A DNA stretch of 64,000 bases from Halarcobacter bivalviorum. Its GTDB lineage: Bacteria; Campylobacterota; Campylobacteria; Campylobacterales; Arcobacteraceae. Position 1 is the stretch's first letter. Each line of letters opens with the position of its first letter. Location: contig NZ_CP031217.1 of the NCBI RefSeq assembly GCF_003346815.1, forward strand, positions 1,178,001 through 1,242,000, read 5' to 3'. Both the position numbers and the translations under genes were made by a program. The notes beneath the pieces were generated by a model. The model made no database searches. It saw only the letters and a list, made by a program, of their open reading frames with translations, and was not told the origin of the DNA. Shown here one piece after another: positions 25,112 through 34,612 of this stretch.

Positions 25112-27205
25112 ATGGACTATATTAAAGAGACAATAAATTTAAGTGAGGGAACGGTAGAGGAAAAAAGAGAAGAGATAAAAAAATATTTTCTTCAAACCTA
25201 TGAACTAGATGAAAAACTATTTGATTTATTAGAAGATAAAAAACATCTTTATAAACAACCAAACAGATTAAGACACCCTTTAATTTTCTATTATGGACAC
25301 ACAGCAACATTTTTTATCAATAAACTAAATATTGCAAATATTATAAATAAAAGAGTAAATAAAACTTTTGAATCTATCTTTGCTATTGGTGTAGATGAAA
25401 TGAGTTGGGATGATTTAAATAGTGAAAACTATTCTTGGCCAACTTATGAAGAGACTAAAACCTATAGAGATGAAGTAAAAGAGATAGTTTTAAATTTAAT
25501 AGATACTATGGAGTTTACTCTTCCAATAAATTGGGATAGTCCTATGTGGATTATTTTAATGGGAATTGAACATGAAAATATTCATATTGAGACCTCTTCT
25601 GTATTACTTAGAGAATTAAATATAAAATATTTAAATGAAAGAGAAGACTTTACTTATTGCAATGAGTTTTCAGATACTTTTCCTACAAATGAATTAGTAG
25701 AAGTAAAAGGTGGAGAAGTAATTTTAGAAAAGGATTATGATAAGCCAATTTTTTATGGTTGGGATAATGAATTTGCTTTTCATAAAGCTTATATAAAAGA
25801 TTTTAAAGCTTCAAAATATTTAGTATCAAATGGAGAGTTTTTAGAGTTTGTAAAAGACAATGGTTATTTAAAACCTGAATACTTCTCTAAAGATGGAAAA
25901 GAGTGGTTAGAGTTCTCAAAGGCGAAACATCCAACTTTTTGGCTTAAAAAAGAGGGGAGATACTATTTAAGAGAGATAAATAGAGTAGTTCCTTTACCTT
26001 TAAATTTTCCAGTTGATATAAATGTTTATGAAGCTGAAGCTTTTTGTAAATATAAAAGTGAAAAACTTGGCTTTGAAGTAAGACTTCCAAGTGAAGATGA
26101 ATATTATAGATTAAATGATTATGTAAAAGCTCAAGAAAAAGAGGCAAATATAGGTTTTAAATATTTTAATCAAACACCAGTTGATAAGTATAAGATGGAT
26201 GATTTTTATGATGTTGTTGGAAATGTTTGGCAATGGAGTATAACTCCTACATACCCTTTTGATGGTTTTAAAACTCATCCTGTATATGATGATTTTACAA
26301 CTCCAACTTTTGATGATAGACATGCTCTTATAAAAGGTGGTTCTTTTATCTCTTTAGGAAATGAGATTTTAAGAAGTGCAAGATATGCTTTTAGAAAACA
26401 TTTCTTTCAACATGCAGGTTTTAGATATGTTCAAAGTTCAAATGATTACAGAACTGAACTAAATGATAATGTATATGAAACAGATGAACAAATCTCTCAA
26501 TATTGTGAATTTCATTATGGAGAAGAGAATTTTGGGATAAGAAACTTTCCTAAAGCAAGTGTTGAATTATTAAAACCATATTTTGAGACAATTAATACTA
26601 CCAAAGCGTTAGATTTAGGATGTTCTGTAGGAAGAAGCTCTTTTGAGTTAGCTAGATATTTTGATGAAGTAGTAGGAATAGATTTTAGTGCTAACTTTAT
26701 TAATGTTGGAGTAAAACTTAAAAAATATGACACCTTAACCTATAAAGTTGCAACAGAGGGTGAACTTTATGAAGAAAAAACTATCTCTTTAAATGATTTT
26801 GATTTAAAAGAGATAAAAGATAAAGTTACTTTTATGCAAGGGGATGCTTGTAATTTAAAAGATATCTATATTGATTATGACTTAATTTTTTGTTCAAACT
26901 TAATAGATAGATTATATTATCCTCAAAAGTTTTTAGATGATATTCCGAATAGAGTAAATAAAGATGGACTTCTTGTTCTTTTATCTCCATATACTTGGTT
27001 AGAAGAGTATACTCCAAAGCAAAATTGGTTAGGAGGCTTCTTAAAAGACAATAAAGAGATAAAAACTTTAGATACTTTAAAACAGAACTTAAAAGATAGA
27101 TTTGAACTTGTTCAAACTATTGATGTACCATTTGTGATAAAAGAGACAGCTAGAAAACACCAACATACAATCTCTCAAATGAGTATTTGGAAGAAGATTA
27201 AATAA
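25112..27205 (+). CDS. ovoA: 5-histidylcysteine sulfoxide synthase / ovothiol A synthase
   Basis: 697 residues with the three-part OvoA layout. A DinB-like domain carries iron-ligand histidines in RHPLIFYYGHTATF and GIEHENIHIETSSVL (HX3H). An FGE/sulfatase-modifying-like domain has GGSFISLGNEILRSARYAFRKHF. The C-terminal SAM methyltransferase has ALDLGCSVGRSSFELARYF and GIDFS. It joins cysteine and histidine oxidatively, then N-methylates to give the antioxidant thiol ovothiol A. ATG at 25112 follows AAAGGAAAGC and is preferred to ATG at 25091. The end of this gene is duplicated 11.9 kb downstream. Confidence 0.92.
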   Translation: MDYIKETINLSEGTVEEKREEIKKYFLQTYELDEKLFDLLEDKKHLYKQPNRLRHPLIFYYGHTATFFINKLNIANIINKRVNKTFESIFAIGVDEMSWDDLNSENYSWPTYEETKTYRDEVKEIVLNLIDTMEFTLPINWDSPMWIILMGIEHENIHIETSSVLLRELNIKYLNEREDFTYCNEFSDTFPTNELVEVKGGEVILEKDYDKPIFYGWDNEFAFHKAYIKDFKASKYLVSNGEFLEFVKDNGYLKPEYFSKDGKEWLEFSKAKHPTFWLKKEGRYYLREINRVVPLPLNFPVDINVYEAEAFCKYKSEKLGFEVRLPSEDEYYRLNDYVKAQEKEANIGFKYFNQTPVDKYKMDDFYDVVGNVWQWSITPTYPFDGFKTHPVYDDFTTPTFDDRHALIKGGSFISLGNEILRSARYAFRKHFFQHAGFRYVQSSNDYRTELNDNVYETDEQISQYCEFHYGEENFGIRNFPKASVELLKPYFETINTTKALDLGCSVGRSSFELARYFDEVVGIDFSANFINVGVKLKKYDTLTYKVATEGELYEEKTISLNDFDLKEIKDKVTFMQGDACNLKDIYIDYDLIFCSNLIDRLYYPQKFLDDIPNRVNKDGLLVLLSPYTWLEEYTPKQNWLGGFLKDNKEIKTLDTLKQNLKDRFELVQTIDVPFVIKETARKHQHTISQMSIWKKIK

Positions 27206-27271
27206 TAAATAAAATTATTGTAAACTTATCCTTATGGATAGTTTACAATTAATATCTTCAAAAAAAGAGTT
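27154..27271 (+). repeat. 118-bp direct repeat, left copy (ovoA end plus truncated comEC start)
   Basis: Matches 39035-39152 at 117 of 118 positions by eye (the single difference is A versus G in the ovoA 3' end). It spans the last ovoA codons, the intergenic hairpin and the first codons of comEC. After it the comEC frame stops almost at once. It marks the left border of the type II secretion region. Confidence 0.92.
27217..27249 (+). terminator. Hairpin after ovoA
   Basis: ATTGTAAACTTATCC pairs with GGATAGTTTACAAT around TTAT, with one bulged T. There is no T-run, so termination is uncertain. The second copy at 39098-39130 places the comEC ATG in the loop. Confidence 0.5.
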
Positions 27272-27353
27272 CTTCTAAATTTATGATTCTTGTGTAATGC
27301 AAGTTCTCATTGATTAGTATAATTTTTTCAAAGTAAATTTCAAAAAAAAAGAA

Positions 27354-27866
27354 TCATTTTATTTTATAAGTTGGATAGTAAATTCTATCCTTATTTTTTT
27401 GATTTACTATAAAAACAATTTTATCCTCTTTTTTCAATATTAAGAACTTATCTACATTTTCAAGTAATTTTGTAATATAACACTTATTATAAAATTCAGT
27501 TGAGCCATTTGCTTTTTCAAATTTATCTTCGCTTTCTATTCTCATTAAATTATTATTTGAAGAGATAATGTAGGCTATATTTTTATAAAAAGGATTATAA
27601 TAGTTATTTGTTGATTCAAATATGATTATAGAGTTACCATTTAAATCTTGAGTAATTTTTACATCACTTATAGATTGAGCTATATCTTTACTAAATATCT
27701 TATATAAATAGTTTGAGTTATCATACTCTTGCAGATATTTCTCAAACTTCCTATTTCCTAATTTTGTGTCATCCAAAGCTCTATATAAAAAAATTAACAA
27801 AATTATAAATATGGTGATAGATATAACTACTTCTAAAAGAGTAAATGCCTTTTTAGCTTTAAACAT
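27354..27866 (-). CDS. gspJ: Type II secretion minor pseudopilin, GspJ-like
   Basis: About 170 residues with a class III prepilin leader: KKA then FTLLEVVISITIFIILLIFLYRAL, with Glu at +5 of the mature protein. Length and position after gspI fit GspJ, part of the pseudopilus tip. The ATG at 27866 is chosen; an in-frame TTG at 27887 exists. Last gene of the operon. The remaining sequence is poorly conserved, so J versus H is inferred from size and gene order. Confidence 0.75.
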   Translation of the reverse strand: MFKAKKAFTLLEVVISITIFIILLIFLYRALDDTKLGNRKFEKYLQEYDNSNYLYKIFSKDIAQSISDVKITQDLNGNSIIIFESTNNYYNPFYKNIAYIISSNNNLMRIESEDKFEKANGSTEFYNKCYITKLLENVDKFLILKKEDKIVFIVNQKNKDRIYYPTYKIK

Positions 27867-27883
27867 GATTTCGTTACCATTTA

Positions 27884-28279
27884 TCAAAATTCTAACTCAA
27901 ATCTATAAATATCTTTTGAAGTTTTGTTTTCTATAGTATATAAAGTTGTATAGTTTTTAATATTTAATTTGAAACTTTTTGTTTGAGCTTGAGTTGATTC
28001 TAAAATTTTATCTTTTATTTTTATTTTTATTTCTTTAAACTCACGTCTTAACTCATCATCCTTTATATTATAAAACTTATCTAAGTATATATTTTTATCT
28101 CTTTTTGAATAGCTTTGTGTATCGTATACAAGCTGTAGATACTCTTTATTTTTTTTATTTTCTATCCCTTTTTGTAAAATAAAAATATTATTGTTTTTTA
28201 CTTGGTATAAAGATAAAATCACTACAGATAACAATACTGTAGCTATAATAACTTCTATTAAGGAAAAAGATGATTTCAT
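27884..28279 (-). CDS. gspI: Type II secretion minor pseudopilin, GspI-like
   Basis: 131 residues. Leader MKSS then FSLIEVIIATVLLSVVILSLYQ, with Glu at +5. Short size and pairing with gspJ fit GspI, which nucleates the pseudopilus tip complex. It starts immediately after the gspE stop with no gap. Confidence 0.75.
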   Translation of the reverse strand: MKSSFSLIEVIIATVLLSVVILSLYQVKNNNIFILQKGIENKKNKEYLQLVYDTQSYSKRDKNIYLDKFYNIKDDELRREFKEIKIKIKDKILESTQAQTKSFKLNIKNYTTLYTIENKTSKDIYRFELEF

Positions 28280-29788
28280 TTATTTTATACCTATTCTTAC
28301 TGCCTCATCAACTGATGTGTCACCATTTTTAAGCATCATTCTTAACTGTTCTTGTAAAGGGATCATTTTATTTTCAATAGCAAGTTTAAGCAAAGAGTTA
28401 TCATCAATCTCTCCTTTTAAATACTCTTTTATATCATCAGTAATTACAAACAATTCACCTAATGCAATCCTTCCCGCATAACCTGTAAAATTACAAGCTT
28501 TACATCCTACACTTTTATAAATAACATTACCATCATCTAATCTAAAAAGTTCATGAGAAGCATGAGAATGGTCTTCTTCTTTACATTTATTACAAAGCTT
28601 TCTAACTAATCTTTGAGCAAGGACTGCTAAGAGTGCAGAAGAGATTAGAAACTTCTCCACCCCCATATCAATAAGTCTTGTCACAGCTGCTGTTGCTCTA
28701 TTTGTATGTAGAGTTGAAAAGAGTAAGTGTCCGGTTAATGCTGCTTGAACTGCAATTGAAGCTGTTTCTCTATCTCTAATCTCACCAAGCATTACTATAT
28801 CAGGATCTTGCCTTAAAATAGATCTAAGACCAGAAGCAAAAGTAAGTCCAACCTTGTTATTAACTTGTATTTGTGAAAACTCATTTGATTTATATTCTAC
28901 TGGATCCTCTATTGTTATAATATTTTTCTCTTCATTTACAACTTGGTGTAAAAGAGAGTGTAATGTTGTAGATTTACCACTTCCTGTTGGACCAGTTACC
29001 AGAACCATTCCATAAGAATTTTTAACAACTTTTTCAAGTTCATCAGTTATATAAGAAGGAAAACCTAACTCATTGATACTAAGCAGATCATCACTTTGCA
29101 TTAAGATTCTCATTACAACTCTTTCCCCATAAAAAGTAGGTAATATTGAAACCCTAATATCTAAAGTTCTTCCAGAAATTTTAATCTGCGTACGTCCATC
29201 TTGAGGTATTCTTTTTTCACTAATATCCAAATTTGAGATAACTTTAATTCTTGAAATAACTAAAAACATAATATTTTTATCAAGTTCAATATGCTTTACT
29301 AAAACCCCATTAACTCTATATCTAATTTCTGCTTTATATTCATGCATCTCAATATGAATATCTGATGCTTTTTTCTTAATGGCTTGATAAAAAAGTGAAT
29401 TTACAAATTTTATAATTGGAGCAGATTCTTCAGAGGTTAATATATCATTTCCAACTTTTAAAAACTCACTAACTGAAAACTCTTCATCATCTAATGTTGC
29501 ACTCTCTTGTTCTTGTTGAATTGCACTCATTTCTTTATCAGTTTTAAGTTCTAAGAACTTAGTATAAAGCTTTTCATAAGAAATTTCATCTAAATAAATT
29601 ATTTCATACTCATAATCATACTTTGAAAGATAATCAAATGATGAACTTAAATTTTCAGAACTTAAAGCTATAATAATTTTTTCATCAATTTTAGTAAATA
29701 AGACATAATTCTTAAGTGCAATATCATATCTTTCTATTTGATCATATGGTAAAAGATTAATATTATGTATCTCAGTAATATTCATCAT
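28280..29788 (-). CDS. gspE: Type II secretion ATPase GspE
   Basis: 502 residues. Walker A GPTGSGKST (266-274), Asp box and Walker B DPDIVMLGEIRD (328-339), His box GHLLFSTLHTN, and the zinc tetracysteine motif Cys399/402/429/432 (CNKC ... CKAC) that defines GspE/PilB-type ATPases. It powers pseudopilus assembly from the cytoplasmic face through GspL. It overlaps the gspD stop by one base. Motifs are intact, so the enzyme should be active. Confidence 0.95.
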   Translation of the reverse strand: MMNITEIHNINLLPYDQIERYDIALKNYVLFTKIDEKIIIALSSENLSSSFDYLSKYDYEYEIIYLDEISYEKLYTKFLELKTDKEMSAIQQEQESATLDDEEFSVSEFLKVGNDILTSEESAPIIKFVNSLFYQAIKKKASDIHIEMHEYKAEIRYRVNGVLVKHIELDKNIMFLVISRIKVISNLDISEKRIPQDGRTQIKISGRTLDIRVSILPTFYGERVVMRILMQSDDLLSINELGFPSYITDELEKVVKNSYGMVLVTGPTGSGKSTTLHSLLHQVVNEEKNIITIEDPVEYKSNEFSQIQVNNKVGLTFASGLRSILRQDPDIVMLGEIRDRETASIAVQAALTGHLLFSTLHTNRATAAVTRLIDMGVEKFLISSALLAVLAQRLVRKLCNKCKEEDHSHASHELFRLDDGNVIYKSVGCKACNFTGYAGRIALGELFVITDDIKEYLKGEIDDNSLLKLAIENKMIPLQEQLRMMLKNGDTSVDEAVRIGIK

Positions 29789-31734
29789 TAATACCCTAGT
29801 TTTTTCATCATTAAATCATATTTTTGTATTGAAGTTTGTTGATTAAAGTTCTTTATTTTCTCTTCTTTACTTGAGTTTAACTCTTTATCAAGTTTGTCTA
29901 CTTTCTTTTTATATTCTTTATCATTTTCTTTTTGTTTTAACTGTTTTTCTTTAAGCCTTATAAGAGATTGTCTTAAATACTTTCCTTCAAGTATTTTTAA
30001 CTCTGCCAATTGATTTCTAATATAAGTTAAATCCTTTGATTTAGGAATTATATATGGTGTTACAATAACAACTAAACTTTTTTTTGAGGTATTCATCTTT
30101 TTGTGTTTAAAAATATTTCCAAGAATTGGAATATCTCCTAAAATTGGAATTTTACTAATAGTAGATTCATCTTTATCTTGAATAAGTCCACCTAAAATTA
30201 CACTTTCTCCATTATTTACAATAGCAGTTGTTTTAATCTCTTTTTTAGATGTATCAGCGTTTCCACTATTTGTTTGAGTTGTTTTTACATCTTCTAATAT
30301 TGTATTAATATCAAGCATAACTTTATTATCATTTGAAACTCTAGGCTTGACTTTTAATGTCAAACCTACATCTTCTCTTTGGTAATTATCATTAGTGTTT
30401 CCACCATCTGTTGTTGTACTTGAAGTTTTTATAGAAATAGTTTCTCCAACATATATAGAACTTTCTTTATTATTTAAAGCTAAAATAGATGGTTCAGATA
30501 CAATATCTAATGCTCCATCTTGATTTAATAAAGATATTGATGCACCTAAAGCTAACCCTGATGTTAAATCTGGTATCTCTAATCCAATATCAGAATACTC
30601 AAATGCAAAAGCATTTCCTCCATTTAATGAGGATGCAAAGGTTCCTATTCCAGAATTATTAGTTTTCCCTCCAAAAATTCCATATTTTATGCCAATTTCA
30701 TCCAATAAACTATCACTTAATTCAATAATTTTAGCTTGAACATATACTTGAGCTTTATCTCTGTCAAGTTGTGTTAAAAGTATTTTAATAAATTTGAGTT
30801 CATTTGAAGGTCCCATAAGAATAATTGAATTTGTTTCTTCATCTATTGAAGCAAGAGGTTTATCATTTGGATCAAGATATGTTTTTTTACCAACTATATC
30901 ATCTACAATTTTAATTACATTTTTAGCCTCTATATTTTTTAGTGCATAAACATTTACTATTCTTTTTCTTAATGAGTCATTTCTATCTAAGTTTTTAATA
31001 TAATCTTTTAAATAGTTTGTATTCTTTTTGTTTCCAATAAGTACTAAAGAATTATTTTCTTTATTTGCTATTATTTCAACCTTTTCTGTTTCAATCTTTT
31101 CATCAAAGATTGCTTTTTTTATTTCATCTAAATTTTTCTTTGTATCAGTTACGATCATATTTGTAAGTTTAATTGTAAGCATTGTTTTTTTTGCTCCAAC
31201 CGTCATTATATTTAATATTTTTTTTACTGTTTTGATATTGTCTTGGAAATCTGTAAGCACAATAGTATTTGATTCTTTATTTGTAACAAGTTTTGCTTCT
31301 TTTGAAATGAGATGTCTTATTCTTGATGCTATATAATCAACATTTGCATTATTTACTTTAAAAACTTCTGTTATTATTTGATTATAGTTTGTTTTTAAGT
31401 TTGAAGTAGTTACAGGAACATTATTTTTTGCACTTTCATTAAGTTTTACTATTCTAAGAATACTTCCATTATTTATGAGAGTGTAACCTTTATTTTCTAA
31501 TACATAAATTAGGATTTTTACCAACTCATTTTTATTTAAAGGTTTGTTTGAAATGAAATCAACATTACCATTTATTTCATCTGTTAATAAAATATTTTTG
31601 TTAATAACTTTTGAAGTAATTTTCACTAAATCAATAATTTCTAAATCTTTAAAATTTATATTTATTTTCTCTTCATTTCCATAGGCAAAAAAATTTAATA
31701 GTATCATTAAAAATATTATTTTAATTTGTTTCAT
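29788..31734 (-). CDS. gspD: Type II secretion secretin GspD
   Basis: 648 residues. Signal peptide (to about residue 19), N0 domain beginning INFKDLEIIDLVKITSKVIN, then N1-N3 repeats (VYALKNIEAKNVIKIVDDIV is typical). The secretin domain contains VPVT-type strands and GGLIQDKDESTISKIPILGDIPILGNIFKHK, the classical secretin signature, and ends in a Lys/Glu-rich tail. It forms the outer-membrane channel. No GspS pilotin is visible nearby. It overlaps gspC and gspE by single bases. Confidence 0.95.
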   Translation of the reverse strand: MKQIKIIFLMILLNFFAYGNEEKININFKDLEIIDLVKITSKVINKNILLTDEINGNVDFISNKPLNKNELVKILIYVLENKGYTLINNGSILRIVKLNESAKNNVPVTTSNLKTNYNQIITEVFKVNNANVDYIASRIRHLISKEAKLVTNKESNTIVLTDFQDNIKTVKKILNIMTVGAKKTMLTIKLTNMIVTDTKKNLDEIKKAIFDEKIETEKVEIIANKENNSLVLIGNKKNTNYLKDYIKNLDRNDSLRKRIVNVYALKNIEAKNVIKIVDDIVGKKTYLDPNDKPLASIDEETNSIILMGPSNELKFIKILLTQLDRDKAQVYVQAKIIELSDSLLDEIGIKYGIFGGKTNNSGIGTFASSLNGGNAFAFEYSDIGLEIPDLTSGLALGASISLLNQDGALDIVSEPSILALNNKESSIYVGETISIKTSSTTTDGGNTNDNYQREDVGLTLKVKPRVSNDNKVMLDINTILEDVKTTQTNSGNADTSKKEIKTTAIVNNGESVILGGLIQDKDESTISKIPILGDIPILGNIFKHKKMNTSKKSLVVIVTPYIIPKSKDLTYIRNQLAELKILEGKYLRQSLIRLKEKQLKQKENDKEYKKKVDKLDKELNSSKEEKIKNFNQQTSIQKYDLMMKKLGY

Positions 31735-32180
31735 TATTTATCTCCGAGCTTTATTTTTAGATCTTGTATTTGAAGGTTATATTCTTTTCCACTTAGTTCA
31801 AATACAATATTATCTTTGTATAATCTTATTAATTTATAGTTATCAAGTTTTGAAAATTGTGTAAGAATTGAGCTCTCTTTTGTTGTTTTATTTTGAACAA
31901 TAGCCCAACCACTATGATTTGTAGTTGAGTAAATAGCTTTTAGTTCATATTTATTCAATGTTTGATTGATAATTTGCTTTCTATTATTTATATTAATTGT
32001 CTTTGTAGAATAAAATCCCATATACCTATCATAGTCTATTTTTATAGCAGAACTCTCTTGAAACTCTATAGAGTTTTTAGGTAAAAAAAATGATACACTT
32101 ACACTTAAAATATATGCAACTAATATGGTATAGATATATATTAAAAACTTTGTTATGATTATATTAGAAGCTTTGTTCAA
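31734..32180 (-). CDS. gspC: GspC-like inner-membrane component
   Basis: 148 residues: one membrane helix (about 8-30) then a small periplasmic domain resembling the GspC homology region (YELKAIYSTTNHSGWAIVQNKTTKESSIL). It lacks a PDZ or coiled-coil extension, as in compact systems. GspC links the inner-membrane platform to the secretin. Start is TTG at 32180 with AAGG upstream. Assigned by size, topology and adjacency to gspD; sequence conservation is weak. Confidence 0.7.
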   Translation of the reverse strand: MNKASNIIITKFLIYIYTILVAYILSVSVSFFLPKNSIEFQESSAIKIDYDRYMGFYSTKTININNRKQIINQTLNKYELKAIYSTTNHSGWAIVQNKTTKESSILTQFSKLDNYKLIRLYKDNIVFELSGKEYNLQIQDLKIKLGDK

Positions 32181-32682
32181 ATATGTACCTTCCCTCTTTT
32201 TCTTTAAACCTTCTTAAAAATGACAAATCAACACTATTTGATGGTTTTAGTTCTAGTTTGATTTTTTTATTAAATATATTATAAGATCCACTTAGTCTTC
32301 CAAACTTTCCAGATGAGTTAATATTTATATTTTTAAAATCTAAAATAGAATGTGAAAGAGTTAAATTCTCAATACTTTTTGGTAAATAATCTCTAAATGA
32401 TTTTGAAACAAATATATTTTCAATATTTACTTTTGTAAATAATAAGTAAGAATAGAATTGTACTTTTTCTATATTTGTTGATAAAATTTTTTTGTAAAAA
32501 ACATCTGGATTTTCTATGACTAAATAAAAAAACTTATCTTTTGATAATTCATTGGATACTATTATCTCTTTTTTTAAAAGTAGTTTTTCAAATTGATAAA
32601 ATAACTGTTCTTTTGGTAAAAAAACAATTAAGGAAAAAATAAAAAGTACAAATATTAAAAATAATTTAACTAAAAAATTCAT
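32164..32682 (-). CDS. gspN: GspN-like protein
   Basis: 172 residues with one N-terminal membrane helix (about 4-22) and a beta-rich periplasmic part with the LSGSYNIFNKKIKLEL pattern expected for GspN/AsmA-like domains. It lies between the gspM- and gspC-like genes, overlapping both by a few bases. GspN is an optional T2SS component. The name is assigned mainly by position and topology. Confidence 0.55.
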   Translation of the reverse strand: MNFLVKLFLIFVLFIFSLIVFLPKEQLFYQFEKLLLKKEIIVSNELSKDKFFYLVIENPDVFYKKILSTNIEKVQFYSYLLFTKVNIENIFVSKSFRDYLPKSIENLTLSHSILDFKNININSSGKFGRLSGSYNIFNKKIKLELKPSNSVDLSFLRRFKEKEGRYIFEQSF

Positions 32683-33077
32683 TACATTTTTCCTATTTGA
32701 ATGACGATAGAATCTCTTTCAAGTTGTAATGATTTTACAATTAAATTCTCATTTAAAAATTTTGTTAAAAAACTTTGTAGCTTTCTTGTGTCTTTACTCT
32801 CTAAAACTATTTTTACAGATTTTTTATTTAATATTTTTGATATTTTTTCTGTCTCAAACTCTTTTAATTTTAAAATGGTCTCAATCTTTCTCTCAATTTT
32901 TCCATTGTCAAACCAATTATTTTTGTATTGATTAAAATTTTTTGCTTTTATCTCTATAACTCTTTTTTCACTTAAAAGCTTTGAATACTCATCTTTTTTA
33001 TTCAAATAGATATTAAATGAGATTAAAAAAAGGGTTAAAAGTAAAACTAATATATATAAAGGATTTATTCTATTCAT
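32682..33077 (-). CDS. gspM: GspM-like inner-membrane component
   Basis: 131 residues: a single N-terminal membrane helix (about 7-24), a charged helical segment and a small alpha-beta domain, the GspM topology. It follows the gspL-like gene with a four-base overlap, and L and M act as a pair in the assembly platform. Sequence similarity alone would not identify it. Confidence 0.62.
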   Translation of the reverse strand: MNRINPLYILVLLLTLFLISFNIYLNKKDEYSKLLSEKRVIEIKAKNFNQYKNNWFDNGKIERKIETILKLKEFETEKISKILNKKSVKIVLESKDTRKLQSFLTKFLNENLIVKSLQLERDSIVIQIGKM

Positions 33078-34000
33078 AGTTTCACCACTACTTTTGTTAG
33101 ATTTTTAACTGTAGTTATTTTAATATTTTTGAAATTTTTATTTAAAAAAAGCTGAACTTCATTTTTATTTGAAGTTTGATACTCTAAAATTATTTCGTCA
33201 TTTTGCATATCAAAAGATTTTAAACTTAATCTTTGGTTTGTAAGTATATAAGAGATTGCTTCTCTTTTTTGTTTTTCAACTCTAATTTTCTTTTCAAAAT
33301 CATTTAAAATAGAATTTGCTTGTATCATAGAGTTTGGAAAATCATTTACCCTTTTTATATTCTCTATTTTATCTTCCAAAGGTTCTATTTGTAAAGTAAA
33401 ATCAACATATCTAGCTATATTTAATAAAATCAAAACAGCAAATATAAAATAAAAAGTATAAAGAAGTTTTGTATTGAACAAATCATTATAAAGTTTTATT
33501 TGAAGCCTCATGGAGCTTAGTTTTATATTTCCTATAACACCAACAAAATCTACGCACTCATCAATTAAAACATTAGGAATCTTTACTAAAATATTATCGC
33601 TAACATAAGCAAAACAAAGTCCATCAATTTTAAAACATTTATAATCTACACACTCATTTTGAGCAAAATAAATTGAAGCTATATTTGATACCAATATTCC
33701 AGAACTTTTTATAGCTTCATATATTTTTTTATTATTAAAAGCAAAACATAAAAAAAGATTTTCCTCTAACCTTTTAACTTGATAAGTCAAAGATGAAGTC
33801 TCATTTGTAATATCTTCAAAAAGTGAAGGTAAAACATCTTTAGCTTGTGCTTCAGTTTTTACAGGAATTTCAAATTTTCTTACCCAATAAAACTCAGGAG
33901 AAACTATAATGTCTAGTTTTGTATCAATTGCATTGCTTAACTTTGTTTTTGTGGTCAAAAATAGTTTTTTTGTTTTTTTATTAGATGAAACTAATGTCAA
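33074..34000 (-). CDS. gspL: GspL-like assembly platform protein
   Basis: 308 residues: an N-terminal cytoplasmic domain (about 1-185), one membrane helix (about 188-206, LLYTFYFIFAVLILLNIA) and a periplasmic ferredoxin-like domain. This is the bitopic GspL layout, though shorter than the usual ~400 residues. It would anchor GspE. The start is TTG at 34000 without a strong ribosome site, overlapping gspK; translational coupling is likely. Confidence 0.68.
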   Translation of the reverse strand: MTLVSSNKKTKKLFLTTKTKLSNAIDTKLDIIVSPEFYWVRKFEIPVKTEAQAKDVLPSLFEDITNETSSLTYQVKRLEENLFLCFAFNNKKIYEAIKSSGILVSNIASIYFAQNECVDYKCFKIDGLCFAYVSDNILVKIPNVLIDECVDFVGVIGNIKLSSMRLQIKLYNDLFNTKLLYTFYFIFAVLILLNIARYVDFTLQIEPLEDKIENIKRVNDFPNSMIQANSILNDFEKKIRVEKQKREAISYILTNQRLSLKSFDMQNDEIILEYQTSNKNEVQLFLNKNFKNIKITTVKNLTKVVVKL

Positions 34001-34610
34001 AATACTTAACCTCTCCAGTTTTACTTAAAATATAGTATGCTTTTAATTTAGTATCAAAATATTTTGCATCTATATTTAGCTCAAACAAATCTTTGTTTTC
34101 TAAAAAACCAATCATATCATTGATGGTTTTTATTTGAATATCTTCTGTTTTTATTTTAAACTTATCAATTACATAATCCAACTGAGCACTACTAGTTATC
34201 TTTGATATTTTTTTTTCATTTAAAATTTGCTTATATATATCAACAAAATAGTCATAATTATACACATTATAGTTTTCAAAAAGATTATGAAGTTCGTTAT
34301 TATCTTTAATATTTATACTATTAATATCAACTTTGTCATATTTACGTAGGTAAAAAGATATTTTCAAGTCTTTACTTACTAAAGGTAAGCTTACATTTAA
34401 ATCATCATCTTCAAAACTACTACTTTTTGTTTTCAGGAGTTTTGAGACCTCTATTTGTGTATTCTTAATATTTATTAGTAATTGATTGCTATTTGAAATA
34501 TATTCATTCTTTTGAAGATATTTATCTGTATCATCTAGATTTTTTATAACTAATACTGATAAAGCTATAATAAAAAAAAGTGTAACTAATAATACAATTC
34601 CATTTTTCAT
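33981..34610 (-). CDS. gspK: GspK-like minor pseudopilin
   Basis: 209 residues. Leader MKNG then IVLLVTLFFIIALSVLVI: Gly at -1 and no Glu at +5, which is the known GspK exception. A helical region with a SAQLDYVIDKFKI-type segment follows. It is shorter than classical GspK (~300). ATG at 34610 has TAGGT upstream and is preferred over TTG at 34616. It should cap the pseudopilus with I and J. Confidence 0.72.
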   Translation of the reverse strand: MKNGIVLLVTLFFIIALSVLVIKNLDDTDKYLQKNEYISNSNQLLINIKNTQIEVSKLLKTKSSSFEDDDLNVSLPLVSKDLKISFYLRKYDKVDINSINIKDNNELHNLFENYNVYNYDYFVDIYKQILNEKKISKITSSAQLDYVIDKFKIKTEDIQIKTINDMIGFLENKDLFELNIDAKYFDTKLKAYYILSKTGEVKYFDISFI

Positions 34611-34612
34611 AA